Source of the DNA: Nostoc sp. JL34
Lineage (GTDB): Bacteria; Cyanobacteriota; Cyanobacteriia; Cyanobacteriales; Nostocaceae
NCBI RefSeq assembly: GCF_017114945.1
Contig: NZ_JABXKQ010000017.1
Coordinates: 1-38,907, forward strand
Direction: 5' to 3'
DNA length: 38,907 bases
How positions within the stretch are numbered: the stretch's first letter is position 1; each line of letters starts with the position of its first letter. A program made the translations under genes and the position numbers. Of this stretch, positions 1 through 8,963 are shown one piece after another. The notes beneath the pieces are model-generated. The model saw nothing but the letters and a program-made list of their open reading frames with translations, was not told the origin of the DNA and ran no database searches.

Positions 1-110
1 TGCTCAAAAGACTAGCTGCTAGCTAGCTAAAAAAGATATCAAATGGGTTCTATAGAGTACTTCTACGCACAACTTTCACGTCGCGCATATCGTTGCAACG
101 CCAATTAAGG

Positions 111-358
111 TTAATGAACTTTAGCTTGAGGCTCCTCTGCCTTTGCAGCTTCAATAATCAGATTTGCGACTTCAGTTGGATGGGAAACCATTGAGACATG
201 GCTTGATGGTAATGAAATGACGGTTGCCCCGATCCGCTTTGCCATAAAACGCTCTAGTTCTGGTGAAATCATGCGATCGTTGATGCAGTAGTAAAACCTA
301 AACCTACTAAAATCCCTACATTTAATAATTTTCGGCGTGTAAATAAGTTATTCTTCAT
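111..358 (-). pseudogene. Remnant of an exported alpha/beta hydrolase (internal deletion)
   Basis: Two ends of one gene can be read in different frames. From the ATG at 358 (preceded by GGAGTGATTG) come 29 residues resembling a Tat-like signal peptide (start MKNNLFTRRKLLNVG), ending at a TGA at 269-271. Overlapping it in another frame are about 55 residues ending at a TAA at 111-113, with the C-terminal pattern of alpha/beta hydrolases: INDRMISPELERFMAKR, then the catalytic-His region SLPSSHVSMVSHPTEVA. The core with the nucleophile elbow, about 190 residues in intact relatives, is missing. I read this as a deletion leaving signal peptide and tail. The family call rests on the tail only. It is the first of several broken genes in this region. 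Confidence 0.6.
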
Positions 359-368
359 CAATCACTCC

Positions 369-918
369 TCACGTTTGGTCTGCACGATCCTGGTTCTGAA
401 ATGAGGTTTGCAGATGGGCTTCTAAAAACCACAACCGCTTGTCTATCGCTCGTGAAATCTCAATAAAGAGCTCGTTGGTATCCATGTCACCCAAATTATT
501 TGTTTTTTCAATGTTTTTACGGAGGGATTTGGCGTAAATTGCCAAGCTGATCGCCAAGTGCAATGACATGCTCTGTGCCATCAACAGCATCGAAGGGATA
601 CTCAGGCAGTTCCGATTCTTTGGCAGCAATCCGGGCGGTTCCCAGTGCTTTCCCCCCCAATGTTGCGATCCGTTCGGCAATCAAATCAATAAATTCTTCA
701 ACTTCGGAAGCAATTTCATCAAACAGTAGATGCAGTTGGTAAAAATCTTTACCTTTGACATTCCAGTGAGCATATTTGATCTGGGTCTTCAAGTCGATCG
801 CAGTTGCCAAGCTTTGATTGAGTAAAATATTTACTTGCGATCGCATTTCTACGGGAATATCAATTCGGGTTGAGTAAACTAAAGATTTAGTCTCATTTTG
901 CTTAGTTGTTGCAGTCAT
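369..918 (-). pseudogene. dps: Dps-family ferritin-like DNA-protection protein, frameshifted
   Basis: Dps proteins store iron and protect DNA from peroxide as dodecamers. The first part (from ATG 918, after GGAAGTAGGA) shows the Dps ferroxidase signature YAHWNVKGKDFYQLHLLFDE and the helix LIAERIATLGG. It runs out of frame after EHVIALGDQL and stops near 517. The missing C-terminus continues in another frame (IYAKSLRKNIEKTNNLGD, then TNELFIEISRAIDKRLWFLE) down to 369. Joining the two around 545-560 with a one-base shift gives a normal Dps of about 180 residues. Either the gene is freshly inactivated or one base is wrong in the assembly. A longer start at 933 is possible, but the RBS favours 918. 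Confidence 0.8.
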
Positions 919-997
919 AAGTCCTACTTCCAAGATGTTGTTTTGTAATCAGTAAACGTTTAGGGAAACACAAGTATGGCCTCCTCCGCAAGCACAT

Positions 998-1750
998 TTA
1001 AACTTGTGCCATACCACCATCGACAAACAGTTCAATGCCGTTTACAAAGCTGCTGTCATCCGAGGCAAGGAAAACAACCACCTTAGCAATTTCGTCCGGT
1101 GTGCCTACCCGCCCCAGGGGGATAGTGTCAACCTGGCTGGCCACAAATCCCTGTACCTGTTCCTCACTCAATCCCAAGAGATTGTAGCCAGGAGTCGGAA
1201 CCACACCGGGGCTGATGGCATTGACGCGAATCTTGCGCTCTTTGAGATCGAGTGTCCAGTTACGGGCAAAGGAGCGCACAGCAGCTTTGGTCGCGCTGTA
1301 AACGCTGAACGCTGGAGTGCCTTGAATGGAAGTGGTCGAAGCATTGAGGACGATGGATGAACCCTCTGGCATCAACGGCAGTGCTTTTTGTACAGTGAAG
1401 AGTAAACCTTTGACATTGGTATTAAAGGTCTTATCGAAATGCTCCTCGGTAATCGAGCCGAGTGGGGCAAGTTCGCCGCCTCCAGCGTTAGCGAAGAGGA
1501 TATCGAGGTGTCCTTTCTCCTGCTTAATCGTAGTGTAAAGACGATCGATATCTGCGAGATTGGACACATCACTCTGAACAGCAGTGACATTTTCTCCAAT
1601 TTTCTTCACCGCAGCATCAAGTTCGTTTTGACGACGACCAGTGATAAAGACGTAAGCGCCCTCTTTTACAAACCTCTGTGCTGTCGCAAGTCCAATCCCA
1701 CTGTTACCACCCGTCACCAGTGCGATCTTACCTGTAAGTTTACCCGCCAT
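998..1750 (-). CDS. SDR-family NAD(P)-dependent oxidoreductase
   Basis: A classical short-chain dehydrogenase of 250 residues, the usual family length. The Rossmann cofactor motif TGGNSGIG is at residues 13-20, the NAG motif (FANAGGG) is near 90, the catalytic Ser lies in the NAST region, and the Tyr-Lys pair is in YSATK near 152. The C-terminal FVDGGMAQV is typical of glucose-1-dehydrogenase/3-oxoacyl-ACP-reductase-like SDRs. GGAGA lies about 8 bases before the ATG. The substrate cannot be told from sequence; it probably reduces or oxidises a small carbonyl or alcohol in the cytoplasm. It stands 80 bases upstream of the broken dps on the same strand, so the two may be co-transcribed. Confidence 0.88.
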   Translation of the reverse strand: MAGKLTGKIALVTGGNSGIGLATAQRFVKEGAYVFITGRRQNELDAAVKKIGENVTAVQSDVSNLADIDRLYTTIKQEKGHLDILFANAGGGELAPLGSITEEHFDKTFNTNVKGLLFTVQKALPLMPEGSSIVLNASTTSIQGTPAFSVYSATKAAVRSFARNWTLDLKERKIRVNAISPGVVPTPGYNLLGLSEEQVQGFVASQVDTIPLGRVGTPDEIAKVVVFLASDDSSFVNGIELFVDGGMAQV

Positions 1751-1863
1751 AAAATTTCTCCGTTTGTGTGAATTTTGTATTGATGTTTGCCTTCAATGCA
1801 CTAGACAATTACGCAATCTGTCTTGTTATATGAGAAACTATAAAAGTCGCTAAACGATACCGC

Positions 1864-2868
1864 TTATTGACTGCGATCGCCTGTCGCAGGCAATGGTAAT
1901 AGTTTCCCTTGCAGCAACAGCCGTACTGTTCCCAGAGCAATGCTGCCAATCACGATATTTGCGCCAACGAATAGCAGCACTGCCAGCTTTTCCATCACTC
2001 CGGTCATGCCGCGTTCAACTAAGCGCAGGGATGACAGCGACAGGGCGGCAACGCCGAGGGTGAATGCCCAGTAGGACGCTGAAAAGAGTTGTTGAAACAA
2101 CCACGGTAGTAGCCGCAATAGAATCAACGCCTGTAAAAGTCCATAGCCAAAGAGGATCTGGGCAAAAGCATCAGGCTGACCACTGGTGATACTCAAATAG
2201 GCAACACAGCCAACGACAGGGGGTGCTAGTTGAATGCCCAGCGTTGGGCGCAGTGGTTTAGGCAGTTCTTCAAACAAATACAGCCGATGGATGATGATGG
2301 ACTCCAGTGCCAGCCATGAAAACAGCCCCGCTCCAAAAAACAACGCGCCCCACTCTCGATAACCAAGCGCACTAGCAACGATCGCACTGACAAAACCACC
2401 CGCGACTGTAGGCAGGTAGAGAACTGGTGTAATCGTTTCTGGCTTACGCCCTCCCATCCATAGCTGACCGGAACGATACACGCCAAAACTCAACTGACCA
2501 ATTGCACCCACAACGAATAATGCAACGGCGATCGCACGAGAGTAGGGCGCGATCGCCAGTGCCACAAGCACCGTAGATACAGGCACCAACCCGATAAAGC
2601 AACACAAAACAGGATGCTCAAACTCAGCTAGGGCATCTGCTCTCGCCCACAGCCATTTGCTGACATAGAGCAGCAACAACACGAGCCAGATTGCAACTGC
2701 AAGCAGCATAATTGCTTCGCCAATCCAGGCAGGGAGATGCCAGAGTTTTGCAGCTACTCGCCAGCAACTACCCAATCCCGCTAAACCCAGAATCATGCTG
2801 AAAAAGGAAGCAGGAATCGTGATGCGATAATCTTTTAATACGGTAGGCTTTAGACGTGATTTTCTCAT
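1864..2868 (-). CDS. tehA: TehA/SLAC1-type (TDT family) membrane transporter
   Basis: A 334-residue integral membrane protein with about ten hydrophobic helices and short loops. Features shared with TehA/TDT proteins are the N-terminal RITIPASFFSMILGLAGLG, the cytoplasmic segment FEHPVLCCFIGLVPVS, and FGAGLFSWLALESIIIHRL. Family members are anion channels or dicarboxylate exporters; TehA in enterobacteria gives tellurite resistance when overexpressed. AGGAAG sits upstream of the ATG at 2868. The next coding remnant on this strand is the cupin upstream. No tehB methyltransferase is adjacent, so the tellurite role is not supported by context and the substrate is open. Confidence 0.82.
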   Translation of the reverse strand: MRKSRLKPTVLKDYRITIPASFFSMILGLAGLGSCWRVAAKLWHLPAWIGEAIMLLAVAIWLVLLLLYVSKWLWARADALAEFEHPVLCCFIGLVPVSTVLVALAIAPYSRAIAVALFVVGAIGQLSFGVYRSGQLWMGGRKPETITPVLYLPTVAGGFVSAIVASALGYREWGALFFGAGLFSWLALESIIIHRLYLFEELPKPLRPTLGIQLAPPVVGCVAYLSITSGQPDAFAQILFGYGLLQALILLRLLPWLFQQLFSASYWAFTLGVAALSLSSLRLVERGMTGVMEKLAVLLFVGANIVIGSIALGTVRLLLQGKLLPLPATGDRSQ

Positions 2869-2954
2869 GGTCTAGCTTCCTGGCAGCAATAGAGAGATGC
2901 AAGCGAGATTCGTCCCCAAAGTGAGTACTTATCGGAGTGCGAACCAACATTACC

Positions 2955-3392
2955 TCATACCGAGGGTAAGGCTCCGGGCGGCCCCAGAATTTCGTCGCCG
3001 ATCTCGGTGGAAATGCGATCGAACAGCGCCATGTCCGGTGCTTCTGTCTCATCCTGTGTACCAACTGCTGCGATTAGCCGAGCAAAGCCACTCGGCGCAG
3101 CAACCACCAACCCGCGAGTTGGCCGATCGCTGAGTGCGGCGACTACGTGGGGTGTACCAGCAGGAATCAGGAAGCTTTCACCAGCATTCAGCACAACTTT
3201 GTTTTCAGCCGCCCAAACCGTGAACTCCCCTTCTAGCACGTAGAGTTGTTCGGAATAGCGCGTGTGGCGATGGGGGGGTGTTTGTGTGCCGGGAGGGAAG
3301 TAGCCTTCGATCAGATCGTACCGACCTCCGGTAGTGGTGCGATCGGCAATGATGTTGAGGCGAGTGCCAAAAAGCTAGAGAGATTGTGCCAT
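2955..3392 (-). pseudogene. Cupin-domain protein with an in-frame amber codon at position 6
   Basis: From the ATG at 3392 (AGGAAGAATCTG upstream, a good RBS) the frame reads MAQSL, then TAG at 3375-3377, then stays open to 2955. The downstream part is a complete single-domain cupin: [19 protein letters not shown] carries the metal-binding His pair of cupin motif 1, [10 protein letters not shown] follows, and [14 protein letters not shown] is motif 2. No good alternative start lies between the TAG and motif 1; the first later ATG (near 3239) would remove the metal-ligand histidines. So this is either a nonsense mutation or a base error. Small cupins of this kind are often quercetinase-like or regulatory; function is not assigned. 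Confidence 0.75.
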
Positions 3393-3465
3393 CAGATTCT
3401 TCCTGTTGATTAATTGCTTGTGTAATAAGCAGTAATTTTGGCTATGTGGTTAAGAATCAAGAAAC

Positions 3466-4023
3466 TTAATGACTTGCAGTGATAATAGCTGCCATCAACT
3501 GCTCAATTTTCCAGCGTTCGCTATACCGAATTCCATTAATAAACAGTGCTGGGCTAGCCGTTACTCCACTGTTTAATCCACTTTCAATATCTTCATTGAT
3601 GCGATCGATGTAGACTTTTTTAGATATATCTTGGAGAAATTGAGAAATATCAAGTCCTAGATTATTGGCATACTCCACGAGATAGCCATTTCCTAACTCC
3701 TGTTGATGGCTGAACAGCATTTCATGCATTGGCCAAAATTGACCTTGGACAGCGGCAGCTTCAGCAGCTTCAGCAGCACGTTGAGCATGAGAATGAATCT
3801 CTATCTGTGGAAAATGACGGAAGATGAAACACAAATAATTCTCCCCCAAAGAAACACTAAGCTGTTGCCCAATGACTTTAATCAGTCTGTAAACGTCCCC
3901 ACTTTGAGAACATTTATAGTCCCCATACATCACCAGCACTACTGTGGCATTCAGCACGCCTTTTATATGATCTTGTGTTGAAGATGGGACAAATAACAAA
4001 CTGTGGTCACGGTCAAATCTCAC
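3466..4023 (-). CDS. DsbA/thioredoxin-fold protein with a degenerate CxxC (CSQS)
   Basis: A 185-residue DsbA-family thioredoxin fold. The first strand and active site read VVLVMYGDYKCSQSGDVY near residues 28-45; relatives usually have CPxC here. The helical insertion (AAEAAEAAAVQGQFWPMHE) is clear, and the cis-Pro loop is present (GVTASPALFINGIRY). The second active-site cysteine is replaced by Ser, so a normal disulfide exchange cycle is unlikely unless it acts by a monothiol mechanism. No signal peptide is visible, suggesting a cytoplasmic protein. The start is GTG at 4023 with GGAGG seven bases upstream. A decayed copy of part of this gene lies at about 4770-4895. Confidence 0.78.
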   Translation of the reverse strand: MRFDRDHSLLFVPSSTQDHIKGVLNATVVLVMYGDYKCSQSGDVYRLIKVIGQQLSVSLGENYLCFIFRHFPQIEIHSHAQRAAEAAEAAAVQGQFWPMHEMLFSHQQELGNGYLVEYANNLGLDISQFLQDISKKVYIDRINEDIESGLNSGVTASPALFINGIRYSERWKIEQLMAAIITASH

Positions 4024-4110
4024 TGAATACCTCCGACGGTTATATGTTCAGCGCCAGCGTTGAGCATACAACCCTCTTTCTATTTTCTTTGTGTCAGGTA
4101 AACTTAGATA

Positions 4111-4235
4111 TTGCAACTAAATTGCTCTCAATGTTTGCCTGAATTCAATATATGCAATTAACTCTAACTTGTCGTCCACTCAGAGTTGAAACTTTTGGAC
4201 AATACAATGATTGATGAATCAATCCATATATCAAT
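4111..4235. repeat. Upstream region of the DsbA-like gene, first copy of a ~120-bp direct repeat
   Basis: The segment from about 4111 (AAATTGCTCTCAATGTTTGC onward, including CTTGTCGTCCACTCAGAGTT) recurs with few changes at about 4901-5030. It is the 5' flank of the DsbA-like gene. The pair shows that this gene and its leader were duplicated about 0.8 kb apart; the second copy is decayed. Confidence 0.85.
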
Positions 4236-4311
4236 GGAAGGTTCGCTCCAACTAAGGTTTGAATTTAGATTCCAACTTTAGTTGGATGCCTAAGCCCTAA
4301 GCATTATCTTT

Positions 4312-4640
4312 TTAGTGGACAAGACCTGATCGCAGCGCTCGGATTGCTGCCTGAGTGCGATCGCTTGCACAGAGCTTCTTCAAAATATTGCGAACATGGG
4401 TTTTCACCGTACCCGTACTAATGTACAAATTTTCGGCGATTCCATTATTGCTTTGCCCGTCAACAATCAGTTGTAAGACCTCTAACTCGCGCTCAGTTAA
4501 CGGTTCAACAATAAGAATTTGTCTGTATTCTGGTTAGATCGCTCTAATTGCAATTGTTCCAGCGTGGTTGCTGCCATCAGCTTGAACAGGATTTGCGTGT
4601 TGAAGTAATCTAGCGACCTCCTGGGCGACAGCAGTTAGTG
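4312..4640 (-). pseudogene. Remnant of a LuxR/MalT-like transcriptional regulator (C-terminal HTH)
   Basis: The downstream half reads as a complete LuxR-type DNA-binding domain: VEPLTERELEVLQLI, then ISTGTVKTHVRNILKKL, then DRTQAAIRALRSGLVH and a stop at 4312-4314. Just upstream another frame gives FNTQILFKLMAATTLEQLQL, which looks like the linker before the HTH in the same protein, ending in a stop at 4497-4499. The HTH frame itself has an in-frame stop about 12 codons before the VEPLTERE motif. So the coding sequence is broken by a frameshift and most of the N-terminus is gone. It lies between the two copies of the dsbA-like segment and may have been moved there with the duplication. Confidence 0.7.
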
Positions 4641-4769
4641 CATGATTGATAGGAGAATTTCCCAAAAAGTTAACCTAAATTGGAATTGTGGAATACTCAA
4701 AATTATCTTCAACTAGTAATGGCATACGTGTTATAAAATTATCCTCAACAAGACATAGATTGATCTTGT

Positions 4770-5030
4770 AAAAGTTAGGAAATATCAAGTTATAGATTAT
4801 TGGCATACTCTACCAAATAGCCATTTACCAACTCTTGTTGATGAGTGAATAGCATTGCATCTGCCAAAATTTAACTTGGACAGCGGACGCTTCAGCGATA
4901 CTGCAAGTAAATTGCTCTCAATATTTGCCTGAATTAAATATATGTAATTAACTCTAACTTGTCGTCCACTCAGAGTTGAAACTTTTGTACAATAAGATGA
5001 TTGATAAATCAGTCCATCTCAAAAATGAAG
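4770..5030 (-). pseudogene. Decayed partial duplicate of the DsbA-like gene and its leader
   Basis: Bases from about 4770 to 4895 match about 3640-3775 inside the DsbA-like gene (shared AGATTATTGGCATACTC, AGCCATTT and CTTGGACAGCGG, with scattered substitutions and small indels). They are followed directly by the second copy of the gene's upstream repeat (about 4901-5030). No open frame survives. The middle of the copy has been deleted, so the internal gene segment joins the leader. It shows gene duplication followed by decay. Confidence 0.8.
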
Positions 5031-5068
5031 ATTGTCTCCAACTAAAGTACTAAGTAAATAGAATTATG

Positions 5069-5106
5069 GAAGAGCAATACTTTATCGCTCTTCGCACTCT
5101 TTTTTT
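5069..5106 (+). terminator. Hairpin followed by a T-run
   Basis: GAAGAGC (5069-5075) and GCTCTTC (5087-5093) can pair; a run of seven T follows at 5100-5106. On the plus strand this has a rho-independent terminator shape, but no plus-strand gene ends here. It may be a remnant or act bidirectionally after the response regulator. Confidence 0.35.
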
Positions 5107-5133
5107 GGCGAAGGTATTGTTAAGTTACATTAC

Positions 5134-5763
5134 TTACAAATTGACAATCCCCCGTTTAACAGCAATAATCACGGCTTGAGTCCGATCGTTGACTCCCAAT
5201 TTACTTAAAATTCGATTAATGTGAGATTTAACGGTGCTTTCACCAATATTCAAAGTACTGCTAATTTCTAAGTTACTCATTCCTTGCGCCATTAAACGGA
5301 GTACATCTAGTTCTCGCTCACTCAGTTCTGGATTGCTCATCCTCTGTACCAGTTTTGCGCCAACTTCGGGTGGAATATACTGCTGACCGCGATGAATAGT
5401 GCGAATGGCACTCAGAAGTTCGTTGGGTTTAGTATCTTTGAGCAAATATCCTTTAGCGCCTGCCTGTAATCCGCGATAAATATCTTCATCACCATCGTAG
5501 GTTGTCAGCACAACAATTTGAGCAGCTTTAAATTCAGCACAAATAGCAGTAATGGCTTCAACTCCTGCCATTTTGGGCATTCGTAAATCCATTAGTGTGA
5601 CATTAGGTTGGTATTCTCGAAACGCGTTGATCGCCTGCTGCCCATCTTCAGCTTGAGCAATCACCGTCATCTCTGCATCACGGTTAATGATGGTTGTCAA
5701 TCCTTGCCTGACAATGGAATTATCGTCAACAATCAGAACCCGAATACTCGTTGATTGGCTCAT
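5134..5763 (-). CDS. NarL/FixJ-family two-component response regulator
   Basis: A 209-residue regulator with a receiver domain (residues 7-120) and a C-terminal LuxR HTH (about 145-205). The acidic pair is D13/D14, the phosphoacceptor is D59 in TLMDLRMP, the Thr is in VVLTTYDGD, and the Lys is in GYLLKDTKP. The HTH reads LSERELDVLRLMAQG, then GESTVKSHINRILSKLG. All expected residues are present, so the protein looks functional. It starts 66 bases downstream of the histidine kinase stop on the same strand, which makes the kinase its likely cognate sensor. Because that kinase is broken, this regulator may be orphaned or driven by cross-talk or small phosphodonors. Confidence 0.93.
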   Translation of the reverse strand: MSQSTSIRVLIVDDNSIVRQGLTTIINRDAEMTVIAQAEDGQQAINAFREYQPNVTLMDLRMPKMAGVEAITAICAEFKAAQIVVLTTYDGDEDIYRGLQAGAKGYLLKDTKPNELLSAIRTIHRGQQYIPPEVGAKLVQRMSNPELSERELDVLRLMAQGMSNLEISSTLNIGESTVKSHINRILSKLGVNDRTQAVIIAVKRGIVNL

Positions 5764-5829
5764 AATTATTCAGAATTAGAAATTGAGCTACTACAGGTAT
5801 TGTTTGTAATCAGTGCATTTTTTATATTC

Positions 5830-7203
5830 TCACTCTCGATTTACAATGACAACAATTTCTGTTCCTTGCCCAGGTTGGCTCTGAATACTCAGTTGCGCTC
5901 CAAGGTGTTCTGCTCGCTCGCTCATTCCCAGCAATCCAAATCCGCCAACCGATGGGATCGTAGCAACCCCGAAACCTCGTCCATCGTCTTTAACGCGCAG
6001 AATAAATTGTGTATTATCATACACCAATTCGACACGAATTTCCGCAGCATCAGCGTATTTTATGGCATTGGTTAATGCTTCCTGTCCAATTCGTAGCAAG
6101 TTATTTTCAACCTCGGCTGGCAACGAATAGGCTGTGCCTTTGATTTCGTAGATCACAGAGGTATCAGCAGCAGCTCTCATTTGAGTCACAAGGCGATGAA
6201 GGGCGCTATGTAAATTGCCCTCCTCCAATAGCTGAGGACGGAGTGCTGACACCGATCGCCGTGCCTCAGAAAGCCCAATGCGTGCTAGTTCATCAATCAT
6301 TTCCAGATGTGCCTGTGTCGCTTCTATATCGTCCGCTAGCACTTGGGTTGCAGCTCCTACTTGAACAAGAATGCCTGTGAAGGACTGTGCCAGCGTATCG
6401 TGAATTTCTCGTGCCATGCGGTTGCGTTCTTCCAGAATTGAGGCGGCTTCGGCTCGTTTTTTTTTGTTCACGCAGCGCAGCATTTCGCTGTTCGCTAATA
6501 TCAAGAATCACACCCAACATTTTCACAGGCTGGCCAGCTTCGCTATAGATGCCTCGACCTCGACTGACTAACCAATGAATACTGCCATCCGGGTAAATCA
6601 CTCGATACTCAGCTTCATAATCGGTTTGGGTTCTCAGGGCTGCCATAATCCTTTGCTCAACCGAATCTATATCCTCTGGATGAATGCGATCGCGCCACGC
6701 CTGATAACTACTCTTTACGCTACCGGGAACAAACCCCAGCAATCGGAAGTGGTTATCATCCCAGTCCACGGCATCCTCTATAATACTCCAGTTCCAACTG
6801 CCGATGTAGGTGAAGTCCATTGTCAGTCTGCGTTGCTCTTCACTCTGTCGCAGGGCGTTTTCAACTCGTTGGCGTTCTTCAATCTCCTGCGAAAGCAGTA
6901 ACGTTCGCTCGGTAACTTGTTGTTCTAACGTTTGGTTGTACTCAGCTAGCAGTTTCTCCGCTTGTTTGCGCTCGGTGATATCTTGAAAGGCGGCGATCGC
7001 ATAAACCACCTTGCCCTGTTCATCAAAGACAGGAGTACCCCATGCCTCAACTGGAATAGTTGTGTTGTTTTGGTGAATATCTGCATCATCAGCCCTCGTG
7101 CGCTCGCCACTCAACGCCCGAATGATTGGCAGTTTCTCTGTTGGATAGATTTGATTCGTTCCCGTCACATATAGTTGATAAACCTCTGAAAGTTGCTCCG
7201 GTG
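5830..7203 (-). pseudogene. PAS-domain hybrid-less sensor histidine kinase (HisKA_3), frameshifted and cut by IS66
   Basis: The reading frame entering from the IS66 boundary encodes a PAS/PAC domain ending in IAAFQDITERKQAEKLLAEY, a coiled coil, and a second PAS (IGSWNWSIIEDAV, then PDGSIHWLVSRGRG, then GVILDISEQRNAALREQKK). There the frame breaks in a run of nine A (plus-strand T at 6457-6465). With eight A it continues as KKRAEAASILEERNRMAREI and HDTLAQ, the HisKA_3 phospho-His box, and the ATPase motifs RIGQEALTNAIKYADA and DDGRGFG. The 5' end is lost at the insertion element near 7204. The next gene is a NarL-type regulator, so the pair was a two-component system. The single-base indel could also be a sequencing error; the insertion is not. 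Confidence 0.85.
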
Positions 7204-8832
7204 GTAACCGTTCACAGGATAGGAAACGCTACAGTCAAAAATGGGGTACTGAGGTGGTAGATTAAGAGGCATGGATGAAAACTGCCTCGCCTACGGAATT
7301 GAAATTTCCGACTCAGATTGGGAAAAGACTCCACCCAGCATCAAACAACTGGTGGAGAAAATGAGGCAGCATATAAAGCAATCAGAAAAAAGGCTGGCGG
7401 AACTTGAGGCCAAACAGCAAGAGTTATTAGAAAAAATCAATTGCACATCAAAAAACTCCAGCATTCCCCCATCGTCAGATCCACTTCATGCCGAAAAAAA
7501 ACCAGAAAAAAAGAAGAGTGGTAAAAAGCGAGGGGGCAACCAGGGCACAAGGGTCATAGTCGATTTTTGTACGATGTGTCCGAATGTTCAAGTGTTTTAG
7601 ACCACCATCCAAAGACCTGTAGCTGTTGCAAAGAAATATTATTGGGAGAAGATGCCAATCCTTACCGCCACCAGATCGTAGAAATTCCCCCTATTAACCC
7701 AATCATCGTAGAACATCGCCTGCATCAACTAGTATGCCAGCAGTGTGGAATTTTAACCCGTGCAAAATTACCACAAGACGTGCATCCAAGTGGATATGGT
7801 GTGAGAGTAGTAGCTCTTGTAACCGTATTGAGCGGACTGTATCGCCACAGTCAAAGAATGGTACAGAGTTCAATGCAAGATATATTTGGCGTTTCTATGT
7901 CTTTGGGTACAGTCAACAACTTGAGATTTGAAGCCTCTTTCGCAGTGGAAAGTGCAGTTGAGTCAGCAAAAATATACGTTCAAAACTCGCGTGTAGTTGG
8001 GGCGGATGAAACAAGCTTTGTGCAAGGAAACGTTGATGGGTGCAATTCTAAAAAGAGTCAAGCTTGGCAATGTGAGGCAGTAACGCCTCTGGTAACATTT
8101 TTTCAGATTGCGCTTTCCTGTTGTTCTGATGCTGCCCGTAATCTCCTGGGCGAAGACTTTAGCGGTATTTTAAATTCAGACCGATATGCAGCATACAACT
8201 GGGTAGGTTTGTCACAGCGACAATTGTGTTGGGCACACTTAAAGCGAGAATTCATCAAAATATCAGAGCGTCCCGGAGTTTCAGCTGAATTAGGAACGGC
8301 TCTGGTAAAACAACAGGAGAAATTATTTGAACTTTGGCATCGAGTCAGAGATGGAACTTTGAAGCATTGTGAACTTCAACTTTTAGTCCAACCAATTCGT
8401 AACTCCATCAAGTTCTCTCTACAAGAGGCTGCCGATTATGAAATTGGTTCTCAAGAAAAAACTCCACTGGCTAAAACTGTTCGCACTTGCCGCCAAATAC
8501 TGAAAGTTGAACCTGCTTTATGGTTATTTTTGACGGTTGAAGGTGTTGAACCAACAAATAATGCTGCTGAGAGAGCCATACGTCCTGCTGTTATATGGCG
8601 ACGTACTAGTTTTGGCTCCCAAACCCAGGCGGGTAGTCGTTTTGTGCAAAGGATGTTAACTGTTGTTACTACTTTAAAGTCTCAGCGTCGAAATGTTTTG
8701 GATTTTATGATAATATCAGCAGTAAGCGCTGCACGCACTAATTCGCCAGCCCCTTCTTTACTTCCTGAAGTCGCTGATTCTTCCGACCAAGTAATAAATG
8801 CTGCCTAATCCCCATTGCTGAGATCCGGTTAT
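7204..8832 (+). mobile_element. IS66-family insertion element inside the histidine kinase gene
   Basis: The element carries a TnpC-like transposase. A plausible left end is GTAACCGTTCACAGG (7204-7218), exactly where the kinase frame stops matching. The right end is less certain: CTGAGATCCGGTTAT (about 8818-8832) could be a diverged inverted copy. I see no convincing 8-bp target duplication, and the kinase does not visibly resume on the right, so a deletion next to the right end is likely. Confidence 0.6.
7271..8808 (+). pseudogene. tnpC: IS66-family transposase (TnpC), frameshifted
   Basis: The N-terminal part (7271-7600) has the coiled coil and the SSIPPSSDP motif of IS66 transposases, then KKRGGN and a wrong-frame tail. 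The rest (7567-8808) carries the zinc-binding CSCC and CQQCG region, then the DDE core: ADETSF (first Asp), SDRYAAYNWV (second Asp) and PTNNAAERAIRPAV (Glu). The family motif RGGQPGHKGHS is recovered if the five-G run near 7542 had six G. All catalytic residues survive, so the break is a single indel. It is either inactivating, a base error, or less likely a programmed frameshift at the G-run. The joined protein is about 510 residues, normal for the family. Confidence 0.85.
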
Positions 8833-8963
8833 TTACCTTTATTCAACCTGCTGGAATCTCTGGCATTTATCCCTGCAACTGCTTTATCCAAAGAGAAGCA
8901 TTGTCTTTTAATCTGCGATCACCCCGTGGTCGATTACATAAATGTTCGTGATTGTACTCAAAA

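Noticed and set aside
1004..1771. Several plus-strand ORFs opposite the SDR gene
   Set aside because: They are antisense shadows: no RBS, no recognisable domain, and the minus strand has a full SDR.
7567..7600. Independent small protein from the tail of the first IS66 ORF
   Set aside because: The tail is out-of-frame sequence of the transposase caused by the G-run indel.
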